From Methylococcaceae bacterium (GTDB lineage: Bacteria; Pseudomonadota; Gammaproteobacteria; Methylococcales; Methylomonadaceae), in the NCBI GenBank assembly GCA_016715325.1, contig JADKAL010000001.1:654282-718281 (forward strand): a stretch of DNA of 64,000 nt, written 5' to 3'. Each line of letters starts with the position of its first letter. The first letter of the stretch is position 1. Below are positions 27,155 to 35,918 of the stretch, in pieces. A model generated the notes under the pieces. It ran no database searches and was not told where the DNA came from. It saw only the letters and a program-made list of their open reading frames with translations. The position numbers were made by a program, and so were the translations under genes.

Positions 27155-28242
27155 AGTTCTGTTAAACTTAGCAAACCTCTATTATTAAGCAGATAGAGGA
27201 GGTTTGAACAAGCATTAATACTTAATAACGCTTGTTCCTGCGTTACTGGTTTCCCTTTGTGCATTGCCTCATTTCGCAATTTACGAATCCGATCAATTTC
27301 CCCAAGTGTTTGTCGCTCTTGATTCGTTATGTGATCTAGGAAAGCTGGAAGCTCGACATTTATCATATAACTAATGCTAACTTCGGTTTCATACTCATCA
27401 AGTTTTTTCTTTGAAACACCAGCTTTTCTTTTAACGCCATAAAGTGCTTTTGATATAGCTAACTCAGCTACGATAAAGCTTTCTAATAAAGCAAATTTCG
27501 CATTCAGATTTATGTCGAGTTCTTCGTGGGCTTTTGCAAGTAATCTAAATTCATCGGATACAAGGTTTCCTTCTAATACAAAGGAACTCAAATTTTTCCC
27601 ATTTAATTTGACTGCCTCTTTTGTATTCGGAACGCTTTCTCTTGGCTTTAAGGCAGTGAAACTTTTTAACCCTAAAATAAGCTCTCGGGGTTTTAAAAGA
27701 CGTTCTTGAACTGGTAATTGTTTGTCATCTTCGGAATAAGCTACATTGGAATTTTTTAATACCATACGGTCATTTGCGGCATCATCGTAAAGCCTCACAC
27801 GAGAGTCTCCACTTATATGCCTATATGAATGTAAAAACTCCCGTATAGCAATTTCGAAAAATTGTTCCTCTTTCTTTGTAATATTATTTATGTCAGAAAT
27901 TTCATAAGCGATCGTCAGTTGAGTGTAAAACTCAGTAGCAAAAGTGCGCGGTAAATGTTTTTCAAACTCCATGACATATTGTCTAGTTGTATTGGCTGGC
28001 TCCATTTCATAAATGACATTGATATTGTTTTTCGACACTTTTTCTAATGGATACTTAAGTACAAAAGCACCGGATTCTTCAGGTAGAAGACTATTGTCAA
28101 AATCAACAATTTTAAGTGCTTCGATATGGTTATGGACGGCTATCATTACCTCTTTATTATCTATATTTAAAAGATAGGCTTTTCTTTCGGGTAATGAAAT
28201 ATAACCTGGATATAGCACATGGTAATAACTGATTCCTTGCAT
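27151..28242 (-). CDS. Uncharacterised protein with a C-terminal HEPN-like RN-x3-H motif
   Basis: I do not recognise this 363-residue protein as a named family. It has no signal peptide or membrane segment. The N-terminal part (about residues 1-220) is mixed alpha/beta; the C-terminal ~130 residues are helical and contain RKLRNEAMHKGK, the Arg-x4-His pattern of HEPN domains such as the Apea-HEPN group, often RNases in defence or toxin systems. It lies between ydbH and cysM with no clear partner and ends inside the 70-bp repeat, so it may be an insertion. RNase activity is inference. Confidence 0.6.
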   Translation of the reverse strand: MQGISYYHVLYPGYISLPERKAYLLNIDNKEVMIAVHNHIEALKIVDFDNSLLPEESGAFVLKYPLEKVSKNNINVIYEMEPANTTRQYVMEFEKHLPRTFATEFYTQLTIAYEISDINNITKKEEQFFEIAIREFLHSYRHISGDSRVRLYDDAANDRMVLKNSNVAYSEDDKQLPVQERLLKPRELILGLKSFTALKPRESVPNTKEAVKLNGKNLSSFVLEGNLVSDEFRLLAKAHEELDINLNAKFALLESFIVAELAISKALYGVKRKAGVSKKKLDEYETEVSISYMINVELPAFLDHITNQERQTLGEIDRIRKLRNEAMHKGKPVTQEQALLSINACSNLLYLLNNRGLLSLTEL

Positions 28243-28265
28243 TTATGAATGTCCTCGTTTTCCAT

Positions 28266-28289
28266 ATTCCCACGCTTCTGTATGGGAAT
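28266..28289. repeat. Remnant of a dispersed ATTCCCACGC hairpin repeat
   Basis: ATTCCCA (28266-28272) pairs with TGGGAAT (28283-28289) around CGCTTCTGTA. This resembles the widely dispersed TTCCCACGCTCC...GTGGGAATGC repeats of related bacteria. It lies just downstream of cysM's position and before the HEPN-like gene's ATG. Confidence 0.45.
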
Positions 28290-28294
28290 GCATA

Positions 28295-29185
28295 CTAACT
28301 CGGAAAAACCCCCGTAGATAAATACCGGTCACCCCTATCGCAAATTATCACCACAATCAGAGCATCGGATAATTCTTTTGACAAACGCAACGCAACAGAA
28401 ACCGCACCGCCCGATGAAACGCCTGCAAAAATGCCCTCTCTCGCAGCTAAATCGCGCGTAGTTTGTTCGGCGGCAAGTTGATCGACTTCGATAATGCGGT
28501 CTACCCTATCGGCTTGGTAAATCTTCGGTAAATATTCTTGCGGCCAGCGGCGGATACCGGGAATTTTGGACTCGCCTTCCGGTTGTACGCCGATTATCTG
28601 GATATTGGCATTTTGCTCCTTCAAAAATCGCGATGTACCCATGATCGTGCCTGTCGTACCCATCGAACTGACGAAATGGGTGACTTGGCCTTGGGTATCG
28701 CGCCAGATTTCCGGCCCTGTACCTTCGTAATGGGCGCGGGGGTTGTCGGGATTGGCAAATTGGTCGAGTATGCGCCCTTCCCCATTCGCTTCCATTTCTC
28801 TCGCCAAATCTATTGCGCCCTCCATACTACCGGCTGCCGGTGTCAAAATAATTTCCGCGCCGTAGGCTTTCATTGATGCGATGCGTTCGGAACTCATGTT
28901 GTCCGGCATGATCAAGGTCATCTTGTAACCTTTGATCGCCGCCGCCATTGCCAACGCGATGCCGGTATTGCCGCTGGTTGCTTCAATCAGCCGGTCGCCC
29001 GGTTTGATCTCGCCTCTGGCTTCAGCATGTTTAATCATGCTCAACGCGGGACGGTCTTTGACCGATCCGGCGGGGTTATTGCCCTCCAATTTGGCAAGTA
29101 TGGTGTTGCTGGAATCGACAAGCAAGCGCTGCAACCTGACGAGCGGTGTATTGCCGACAAAGGATTCAATCGTAGGATAGGTCAT
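28295..29185 (-). CDS. cysM: Cysteine synthase B
   Basis: The 296-residue PLP enzyme has the PLP-lysine motif NPAGSVKDRPALSMI, EATSGNTGIALA, SSMGTTGTIMG and GVSSGGAVSVALR. The PEGESKIPGIRRWPQEYLP segment with its Arg residues is typical of CysM, which accepts thiosulphate, rather than CysK. The start at 29185 (MTYPTIESFVGN) is chosen over an in-frame extension to 29263 because it matches the family and follows AAGGA. It makes cysteine from O-acetylserine. Confidence 0.93.
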   Translation of the reverse strand: MTYPTIESFVGNTPLVRLQRLLVDSSNTILAKLEGNNPAGSVKDRPALSMIKHAEARGEIKPGDRLIEATSGNTGIALAMAAAIKGYKMTLIMPDNMSSERIASMKAYGAEIILTPAAGSMEGAIDLAREMEANGEGRILDQFANPDNPRAHYEGTGPEIWRDTQGQVTHFVSSMGTTGTIMGTSRFLKEQNANIQIIGVQPEGESKIPGIRRWPQEYLPKIYQADRVDRIIEVDQLAAEQTTRDLAAREGIFAGVSSGGAVSVALRLSKELSDALIVVIICDRGDRYLSTGVFPS

Positions 29186-29398
29186 TGGTATAAAGGAAAA
29201 ATCAGAAACAGCTTGGATTATCCCATAAATTCTTGAAGTAATTAGCAGGAATCTTAAGTGCATTTGCGATTGATTTGTATCACTCTATTTCCTCTAAAGC
29301 TGCCGATCTTTTAAGTCGTTTTTTGCTAGTTAACTTCAAGCCCATTTAGCGTTATCATGTTAGCCATAACAATAACTATGATTCTTTGGAGTTAACAC

Positions 29399-30574
29399 AT
29401 GGCATCACCTTTAATTCAAATGGCTTTGGATTCTTTAGATTTCGACCAAACCCTCAGTCTTGCCGAGAAAACGGCGCCTTACGTCGATATTTTCGAAATC
29501 GGCACACCGTGTATAAAGCATAACGGCGTCGACATCGTTAAAGCCTTGCGCGCCAACTTTCCCGACAAATTGATTCTCGTCGATTTGAAAACTATGGATG
29601 CCGGGGAATACGAAGCCGCGCCTTTTTATGCCGCCGGTGCGGATATTTGTACCGTTTTGGGGGTTTCAGGTAGCGCAACGATGGCAGGTGTCATTAAAGC
29701 CGCGAAAGAATATAAAGCGGAAGCGCAAATCGACTTGATTAACGTTCCCAATAAATTGGAATGTGCGAAAGAAGCCGCCAAATTAGGCGCACGGATTATC
29801 GGCGTTCATACCGGTCTGGATGCCCAAGCGGCTGGTCAAACGCCTTATGCCGATTTAAACTCCATCGCAGGGTTAGAATTAGACGTTCGGATTTCGGTTG
29901 CTGGCGGCATTAACGCTAACACCGTGCAACAAGTCGTCGAATCCGGCGCGGACATTATTGTTGTCGGAGCCGCCATTTACGGCGCGCCCTGCCCCGCCGA
30001 TGCCGCACGCACAATCCGTAGATTGGCCGACGGCAAAACTACACACCGGGACATGATCCTCGACAAGATCTCCAGCGTTTTGGGCGCAACCAACGACGAC
30101 TATTATCAACAACTAACCGATATGCTGGACAGCGCCAACCGGATTTTCGTTTCCGGTGCCGGACGTTCCGGTTTGGTCGGGCGCTTTTTTGCGATGCGAC
30201 TCGTCCACAGCGGTTACGACACCAGCATGGTGGGCGAAGTCGTGACGCCGAGCATCCGTAAAGGCGATTTATTGATCGTGATTTCAGGTTCCGGCGAAAC
30301 CGAACAGTTGATTGCCTTCACCAAAAAAGCACAATCGGAAGGCGCTAAAATCTTGCTGATTTGTTCTAAACCAACGTCTACTATCGGCGACATGGCAAAC
30401 CTGACCTTCCAAATCGGCCGCTCAGACCAATACGGAAAAGTCCTCGGTATGCCGATGGGAACGGTATTCGAACTCTCAACCTTATCTTTCCTTGAAGGCG
30501 CGATCTCCCACATCATCCATGAAAAAGGCATTCCTGAAGAAGAAATGCGTTATAGACATGCGAATTTAGAATAA
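29399..30574 (+). CDS. hps-phi: Bifunctional 3-hexulose-6-phosphate synthase / 6-phospho-3-hexuloisomerase
   Basis: The 391-residue fusion has an N-terminal HPS domain (residues 1-~210) with MALDSLDFDQTL, ILVDLKTMDAGEYE, GVHTGLDAQ and SVAGGINANT, and a C-terminal SIS-fold isomerase (about 215-391) with VSGAGRSGLVGRFFAMRL and VISGSGETEQL. HPS condenses formaldehyde with ribulose 5-phosphate and PHI makes fructose 6-phosphate: the ribulose monophosphate entry in the cytoplasm. Fused forms occur in some gammaproteobacterial methanotrophs and in archaea. A GGAG ribosome binding site precedes the ATG and a strong hairpin follows, so it is transcribed alone. Confidence 0.96.
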   Translation: MASPLIQMALDSLDFDQTLSLAEKTAPYVDIFEIGTPCIKHNGVDIVKALRANFPDKLILVDLKTMDAGEYEAAPFYAAGADICTVLGVSGSATMAGVIKAAKEYKAEAQIDLINVPNKLECAKEAAKLGARIIGVHTGLDAQAAGQTPYADLNSIAGLELDVRISVAGGINANTVQQVVESGADIIVVGAAIYGAPCPADAARTIRRLADGKTTHRDMILDKISSVLGATNDDYYQQLTDMLDSANRIFVSGAGRSGLVGRFFAMRLVHSGYDTSMVGEVVTPSIRKGDLLIVISGSGETEQLIAFTKKAQSEGAKILLICSKPTSTIGDMANLTFQIGRSDQYGKVLGMPMGTVFELSTLSFLEGAISHIIHEKGIPEEEMRYRHANLE

Positions 30575-30592
30575 TTAACACTATTTATTACC

Positions 30593-30621
30593 GTCCGGGC
30601 TGATTTTATATCAGTCCGGAC
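30593..30621 (+). terminator. Strong hairpin downstream of hps-phi
   Basis: GTCCGGGCTGAT (30593-30604) pairs with ATCAGTCCGGAC (30610-30621) with one G-T pair and a TTTAT loop. No T-run follows, so it may act as a 3' mRNA-stabilising hairpin or a convergent-gene terminator rather than a classic intrinsic terminator. Confidence 0.6.
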
Positions 30622-30635
30622 TACCTAAAGCAGCT

Positions 30636-31632
30636 CTACTTATTTTCGACCGTTTTACAGTAATTTAAAAACCATCGGCTCATCGCAGCATAAAGCGGCG
30701 CTTTAGTTACCAATATGTCGTTATGCCCGGCGCCATTGATTGCTAACCACTGTTTTTGCGGACTGTTCTTAAAACTAGCAAATAAATTTTTACCGCGGCT
30801 AAAAACGATTAATTTATCTTGATCGCCATGCACGATTAATGCAGGAATTGTTATTGTCTGCGACCAATACGCCGACATTACCTCGTTATAGTTAATGTTA
30901 CCGAGCAATCGAATGTAACCCAAAAGGATTAATTTTGCGGCTTTCGGAAAAGGTATCGGATAATCGGCTAGCTTGTCTTCTATCACACCAACTAAAGAAT
31001 CGAAACTGGAAACGATAACGATTGTTTGCCATAACCCAGGGGATTTTGCGGCGGCATGGGCGGCATAAGCACCGCCCATCGATAAGCCCCATAATCCTGA
31101 TGGACTCTTAATAATCATGAAAAAACCGGCGGGCATCGTCTAATACATTTGCCGCGATATTTTCTTCCGATTTTCCTAAGGAAAACCTGGAAGTGTCGGC
31201 TGGATTATCGCCATGTGCTGGTAAATCCGGTATCACGCAGTTAAAACCGACAGCAGCAAATCGTTCCGCTACGGCTAACAAATTTTCCCTTCTACCGTGT
31301 CTACCATGTAGCAACACCAAAATACCTTGAGTGGAGCCGAAAGGATTCAGATGAAAGCCGAAGGATTCTAACTCAGCCCTTAACATCGCACCGCGAGCGT
31401 CGATACCGCTATGAGAATCGGGATCAACCATTAAGCATGGAATACGTCCGTTATCGCAGTTGTAATCCGTAATTGTAATGCCATGCAAAGCCGGATTTTG
31501 CAGCGAATCTTTTTGATACTCTTGTAACGGCATCCGCCACGGATGAAGTAAATCATGGGCTAAATAAAGCAATCAGGCGAAATAAGCAACGACAATAATC
31601 GCCGAAAAAACAATGATAGCTCGTAATTTCAT
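30636..31632 (-). pseudogene. Membrane-anchored alpha/beta hydrolase, broken by an in-frame TGA and a frameshift
   Basis: Reading from an ATG at 31632 gives a hydrophobic anchor (MKLRAIIVFSAIIVVAYFA), then an in-frame TGA at 31573-31575, then LLYLAHDLLHPWR and the oxyanion region LVLLHGRHGRRENL. A frameshift near a run of six A (31120-31125, plus strand) is needed to reach the nucleophile elbow GLSMGG, the acid in VHGDQDKL and the His in NGAGHND. All triad residues survive. Repaired length is about 330 residues. The run may be a sequencing error but the TGA is a substitution, so this may be a true pseudogene. Substrate unknown. Confidence 0.8.
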
Positions 31633-31650
31633 GCTTAAAAAAGCTGAATA

Positions 31651-32166
31651 CTAATCCAATAAAGTTGAATTGATTGCAAATAGTAAAACTATATTAGCCA
31701 TAACACCTGCCAACACATCATCCAGCATGATCCCGAATCCGCCTTTAACCTGCCGGTCGGCAACTTTGATGGGCCACGGCTTTAAAATGTCGAAAAAACG
31801 GAATAACACAAAACCTAACAGCAGATTTTGCCAGCCAAAAGGAATAAACAGCATGGTAATCAAATAACCAGCTACTTCATCCCAGACAATTCCGCCGAAA
31901 TCATGTTCGCCGAGCTTTTCAGCGGCTATGTCGCAAATCCAAATACCGGCGATCGTCGCAATTACCGTTATCAAGCAATAGACTAGATTGCCCATTGGGG
32001 CTATCAGAAGATAAAGCGGAATGGCCGCCAGCGTTCCGCAAGTCCCCGGCGCTTTTTTTGCTAAGCCGGAGCCGAAACCGAAAGCCAAAAATAGCACCGG
32101 ATCGGTGAGTATAGCTTTGGCTGTTAAGCTGTTCTTGCCGTATGCGTCTTTAAGAAAAATGTTCAA
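31651..32166 (-). CDS. pgpA: Phosphatidylglycerophosphatase A
   Basis: The 171-residue inner-membrane protein has the PgpA signatures GSGLAKKAPGTCGTL, WDEVAGYLI and the C-terminal DRQVKGGFGIMLDDVLAGV, with about four membrane segments. It dephosphorylates phosphatidylglycerol phosphate. It overlaps the end of thiL by 17 bases, the conserved thiL-pgpA arrangement. Confidence 0.94.
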   Translation of the reverse strand: MNIFLKDAYGKNSLTAKAILTDPVLFLAFGFGSGLAKKAPGTCGTLAAIPLYLLIAPMGNLVYCLITVIATIAGIWICDIAAEKLGEHDFGGIVWDEVAGYLITMLFIPFGWQNLLLGFVLFRFFDILKPWPIKVADRQVKGGFGIMLDDVLAGVMANIVLLFAINSTLLD

Positions 32167-33090
32167 AGCTCTTGCCTGGTAAGGATTGTAGTTGTCCGGA
32201 TTTTTTGATGCGCAGTCCGGGGCGTTCTTCGATGATGCCGATTTTAGTGTGCGGAATGGTGTTTAACACCTCAAGATTATGCGGGCTAACGGTAAAACAC
32301 AGTTCGTAGTCGTCTCCCGACGTCAGCGGCATCGACCAATCTCCGGTATCGTTGATATAGGCCTTTACTTCGTCCGATAAAGGTATAGCCTCCCAATCCA
32401 AACTGGCGCCGACTTTGCTTTGTTGAAGGATATGCCCTAAATCCCCGGCTAATCCGTCTGAAATATCGATGCAGGCATGAGCCGTATCGATTAAACCCTG
32501 TCCGATTTCAATTTGCGGATCGGGTCGATTAAAACGTTTTAATGCGTTTTCGGGCGATTTACAGACGTAACCTTGTTTGATTTTTAAACCGAGGCCGGCT
32601 TCTCCAAGATTACCGGTTACGCAAATCGCGTCGCCCGGTTTAGCGACCGAGCGTTTTAACGCTTTCCCAGTCGGCAGAATCCCAAAAGCCTGAACGGTTA
32701 ACGTCAACGGCCCGGAACTTGTATCCCCGCCAATCAGGTCGATCGCATACCGATCCGCTAGTGCAAAAACCCTCGGCAAAATCGTTCAGCCAACGCTCAT
32801 TCACTTTCGGCAGGGTCAACGCCAACGTAACGGCTATGGGTGATGAACCCATGCTCGCCAAGTCGCTGAGGTTAACCGCCAGTAATTTTATAGCCCAGAT
32901 CGTAAGGTTCACAGTCGGCAAAAAAATGGACATTTTCGACCATCGTATCGGTCGTAATCGCCAATTCGTAACCTTGCGGCAGGTTCAGTAATGCGCAATC
33001 GTCGCCGATACCGAGATTTACGGATTTATTTTTCGGTACTCGCTTAAAAAAGCGGTCGATTAAGGAAAACTCGGTTATCGGATTCGTCAT
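32150..33090 (-). CDS. thiL: Thiamine-monophosphate kinase, with two apparent homopolymer frameshifts
   Basis: The gene is spread over three frames. The start MTNPITEFSLIDRFF leads to LGIGDDCALL and TTDTMVENVHF. A run of four T at 32886-32889 (plus strand) must be three to continue DLGYK into LLAVNLSDLASMGSSP. A run of five A at 32765-32769 must be four to join DFAEGF to ALADRYAIDLIGGDTSSG. The rest (ISDGLAGDLGHIL, SGDDYEL) is intact. Repaired length is 312 residues, normal for ThiL, which makes thiamine diphosphate. Two single-base insertions in a conserved gene suggest consensus errors. Confidence 0.9.
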
Positions 33091-33166
33091 AAGCAACGTC
33101 AAATTACTAAGATTCTTAACTTATAGAAGTGTTATTCAAACGGATCATTAGCCTTAGTATTTTTTA

Positions 33167-34408
33167 TCAATCGATAGTCTCAACCCATTGGCACCGCTCG
33201 CTCACTTTTTTAGATGTTCTATTATTGCCAATTCCCTTAGCGATTAATGCAATAACGCGATCATCGTTATCGTAGCCGATGTGGGCATCGAGCGGATTGG
33301 CGACCTTGCCGAAATTGAATGCATTAATGATTTTAGCCACATTGATATTAATGTTGGTCACATCGGTGCATAACCTCGAATCCAGGTATTTATCAACGAA
33401 ACCGCTCGGTATGGCGTAACTCAGCAGATCGTTCGGATCGCTAAACGCGATGATCGGGGTGCCCGCTAACATCCGGTTTTCATAATTTTCACCTTCAGCT
33501 CTACAGTAAGATTGTTTTTGATTGCTGACCTCAGGCAGTTTTCGGCCTAGTTGCAGCATAGGTAATTGATTCGACATCATAAAGATGGGAATTTTTTTAT
33601 GCTTCAAGGCTTCTCTAAAATCCGCGTCGCGCTTGTCGATTAATGAAGCTATCCGCTGTAAGCCGTCGATCGTAATCCGGCTGCCTAGACTATGAGAAAC
33701 AAAAGCGTAGCGATCAACCGTCAAATTATTAGCTAAATTGTCGTCGTTAAAGGAACAGGACTGCGAAATGCCGTTAGGTAGATTGTCCCAATCGCTTTTA
33801 ATCATCCAACAAAACGACTGGGCGAAGGATATCAATATATCTTCCCTGCTTTCACCCAAATAAATAATAGGATCCGGGCCGGTATCGTTCCACAAAAACT
33901 TCATCAGGTCGTTTATTTCCGCACGGCGAAAAGAATATTCTCCCGAATTATCATATGCAAGAACCTCTTTTTGTTTTGCGGTGATGGCCGACCAAGTCAA
34001 TTCATAAAACATGAATTCTTTTGATCTATTTTTACTCAAAAAGCGAGTGACGCGTAAATTACCAAGATTTTTAGAATCATCGATACGACTGGTCAGGGTG
34101 ATATTTTTATATTGAGAGGACATCACTGGCAAATCCAGTTCTTTAGCCAGTTTTTCAACGAACTGAGTGGAATAGCCGGGCAGATGATCGCCGACGCCGT
34201 GAACCATCAATACCTTCATTTTTCCCACTTTATTGTCGAGATAAGGCGCTAAACCACCGAAGGCCTTGCCCCATATCTCGCAAACTCGCGTATCGGCTTC
34301 ATTTTGATTTTCTAAAAAACCTTCAACCATCCCTTTGCCGAGGCTTGAACAAGCGCTTATGACTGACGAAAGCAAAATGAAAAAGAACGTTTTAAATAGA
34401 AGTTTCAT
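33167..34408 (-). CDS. Lipoprotein with an alpha/beta-hydrolase (lipase-like) fold
   Basis: The 413-residue protein has a lipoprotein signal peptide (lipobox VISAC, Cys20). KVLMVHGVGDHLPGYS resembles an oxyanion-hole strand and FVSHSLGSRITIDGL is a lipase-like nucleophile elbow (Ser in SHSLGS). LDAHIGYDNDD could hold the acid/His. The family is not firmly recognised; an envelope esterase or lipase is plausible. It lies between thiL and the divergent tolC and shares no operon. Confidence 0.65.
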   Translation of the reverse strand: MKLLFKTFFFILLSSVISACSSLGKGMVEGFLENQNEADTRVCEIWGKAFGGLAPYLDNKVGKMKVLMVHGVGDHLPGYSTQFVEKLAKELDLPVMSSQYKNITLTSRIDDSKNLGNLRVTRFLSKNRSKEFMFYELTWSAITAKQKEVLAYDNSGEYSFRRAEINDLMKFLWNDTGPDPIIYLGESREDILISFAQSFCWMIKSDWDNLPNGISQSCSFNDDNLANNLTVDRYAFVSHSLGSRITIDGLQRIASLIDKRDADFREALKHKKIPIFMMSNQLPMLQLGRKLPEVSNQKQSYCRAEGENYENRMLAGTPIIAFSDPNDLLSYAIPSGFVDKYLDSRLCTDVTNININVAKIINAFNFGKVANPLDAHIGYDNDDRVIALIAKGIGNNRTSKKVSERCQWVETID

Positions 34409-34515
34409 GCGTTATAGTGAAGGGAGTTTGTAAACCGGCAAATACTATCACTTACTTAAGGAAAAACGTAATGGGATCGTCGGTAAACAGTTACCGCTAT
34501 GCTACCTAATATTCT

Positions 34516-35856
34516 ATGAGATCAAGATTAATCCGACTGTTTGCACTACTCTTAATTTGCCTACCAAGTCTGTCGTGGGCCGATAATTTAATGGATGTCT
34601 TTGAAAGAGCGCTGCAAAACGACCCGATTGTCAAACAAGCAGAAGCTAAACAATCCGCAGCTGGGGAAAAACGAGACCAGGGTTTAGCACGATTTTTCCC
34701 CACTGTCTCTGCAACCGGCGCTTCAGGTAGAGAATGGCGGCATAATAAAATAGCGAACTTGAATAATTTGTTTCCGGCTAGTCAGGAATATTGGAATAGC
34801 AGCTTTAGTCTTAATTTCAACCAGCCGCTTTTCCATTGGGATCATTGGTTACAATTAAGCCAGTCGGACAATCAAATTGCACAGGCTGAAGCTGAATATC
34901 AAGCAGAATTGCAAAACCTCATGGTCAGAACAACGCAGGCTTATTTTAATGTACTGTCTGCGCAAGATAACTTGAGCTTTACGATCGCGGAAAAAGAGGC
35001 TATCACTAAGCAACTCGAACAAGCAAAAGCAAGATTTGATGCAGGTGTTATACCCATAACTGATGTTTATGAGGCGCAAGCGGCTTACGACGAAACAGTT
35101 GCTAATGAACTGGAAGCCGCTAATAACCTAGATAACCAAAAAGAGGCGCTGAGAGAAATCATTGGTGAAAATGAAGGCCAACTTAATTCGCTCAATGAAA
35201 CCCTGCCTTTAAAAAAGCCCGATCCTGAAAATATGTCGAAGTGGAGCGAAAACGCCGAGATTAATAACCTAGGCATTATTTCCGCTTTCAATCAATTGGA
35301 AGTCTCACGTAAAAACATCGACATTCAACGAAACGGCCATTTGCCTAAACTGGATTTAGTTGGCACATACGGTGTCACGGAAAACGGTTCTGCTTTCGGA
35401 CCTCGCGGCGACACGCAAAATATCGGCATCCAATTGAACGTGCCCTTATTTGAAGGCGGCGCGGTTAACTCCAGAACACGGCAAGCCAGTTACGAATTCC
35501 AAGCTGCAAAAGAAAATTTAACCGCCGTAAAACGCTCTGTAAAAAAGGATGTTAACAATACCTATCGAAATGTTTTGACCAACATCAGCCGAATAGAAGC
35601 CTTGAAAGCCACTGTAACTTCAGCAGCCAGCGCATTGGAAGCTGCAGAAGCAGGATTCGAGGTTGGTATCCGCACTATGGTTGACGTGCTAGGGGAGCAA
35701 CGCAATGTCTATCGTGCTAAACGTGATTTATCTCGTGCCCGTTACGATTATTTAATTAATACGATCAAACTCAAACAAACGACCAGCTCCCTAACCCAAA
35801 ATGATCTTGAGTCGGTAAACAGTTTGTTAGTGACATACCCGGCTGCGCCTAAGTAA
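34516..35856 (+). CDS. tolC: TolC-family outer-membrane efflux channel protein
   Basis: The 446-residue protein has a signal peptide (cleavage near LSWADN) and two outer-membrane efflux repeats, with DNLMDVFERALQNDPIVKQAEA, long coiled-coil helices, YFNVLSAQDNLSF, NVPLFEGGAVNSRT and VGIRTMVDVLGEQR. TolC trimers form the exit duct of tripartite pumps and type I secretion. Type I export would suit the signal-less repeat protein at 62 kb, but no pump or ABC exporter gene lies next to tolC. The specific symbol is by family. Confidence 0.88.
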   Translation: MRSRLIRLFALLLICLPSLSWADNLMDVFERALQNDPIVKQAEAKQSAAGEKRDQGLARFFPTVSATGASGREWRHNKIANLNNLFPASQEYWNSSFSLNFNQPLFHWDHWLQLSQSDNQIAQAEAEYQAELQNLMVRTTQAYFNVLSAQDNLSFTIAEKEAITKQLEQAKARFDAGVIPITDVYEAQAAYDETVANELEAANNLDNQKEALREIIGENEGQLNSLNETLPLKKPDPENMSKWSENAEINNLGIISAFNQLEVSRKNIDIQRNGHLPKLDLVGTYGVTENGSAFGPRGDTQNIGIQLNVPLFEGGAVNSRTRQASYEFQAAKENLTAVKRSVKKDVNNTYRNVLTNISRIEALKATVTSAASALEAAEAGFEVGIRTMVDVLGEQRNVYRAKRDLSRARYDYLINTIKLKQTTSSLTQNDLESVNSLLVTYPAAPK

Positions 35857-35918
35857 TTAGCGGACTTATTACGCCTATCTTTTAAAACAGACCATTACAC
35901 TTAATCAGGAGACATAAA

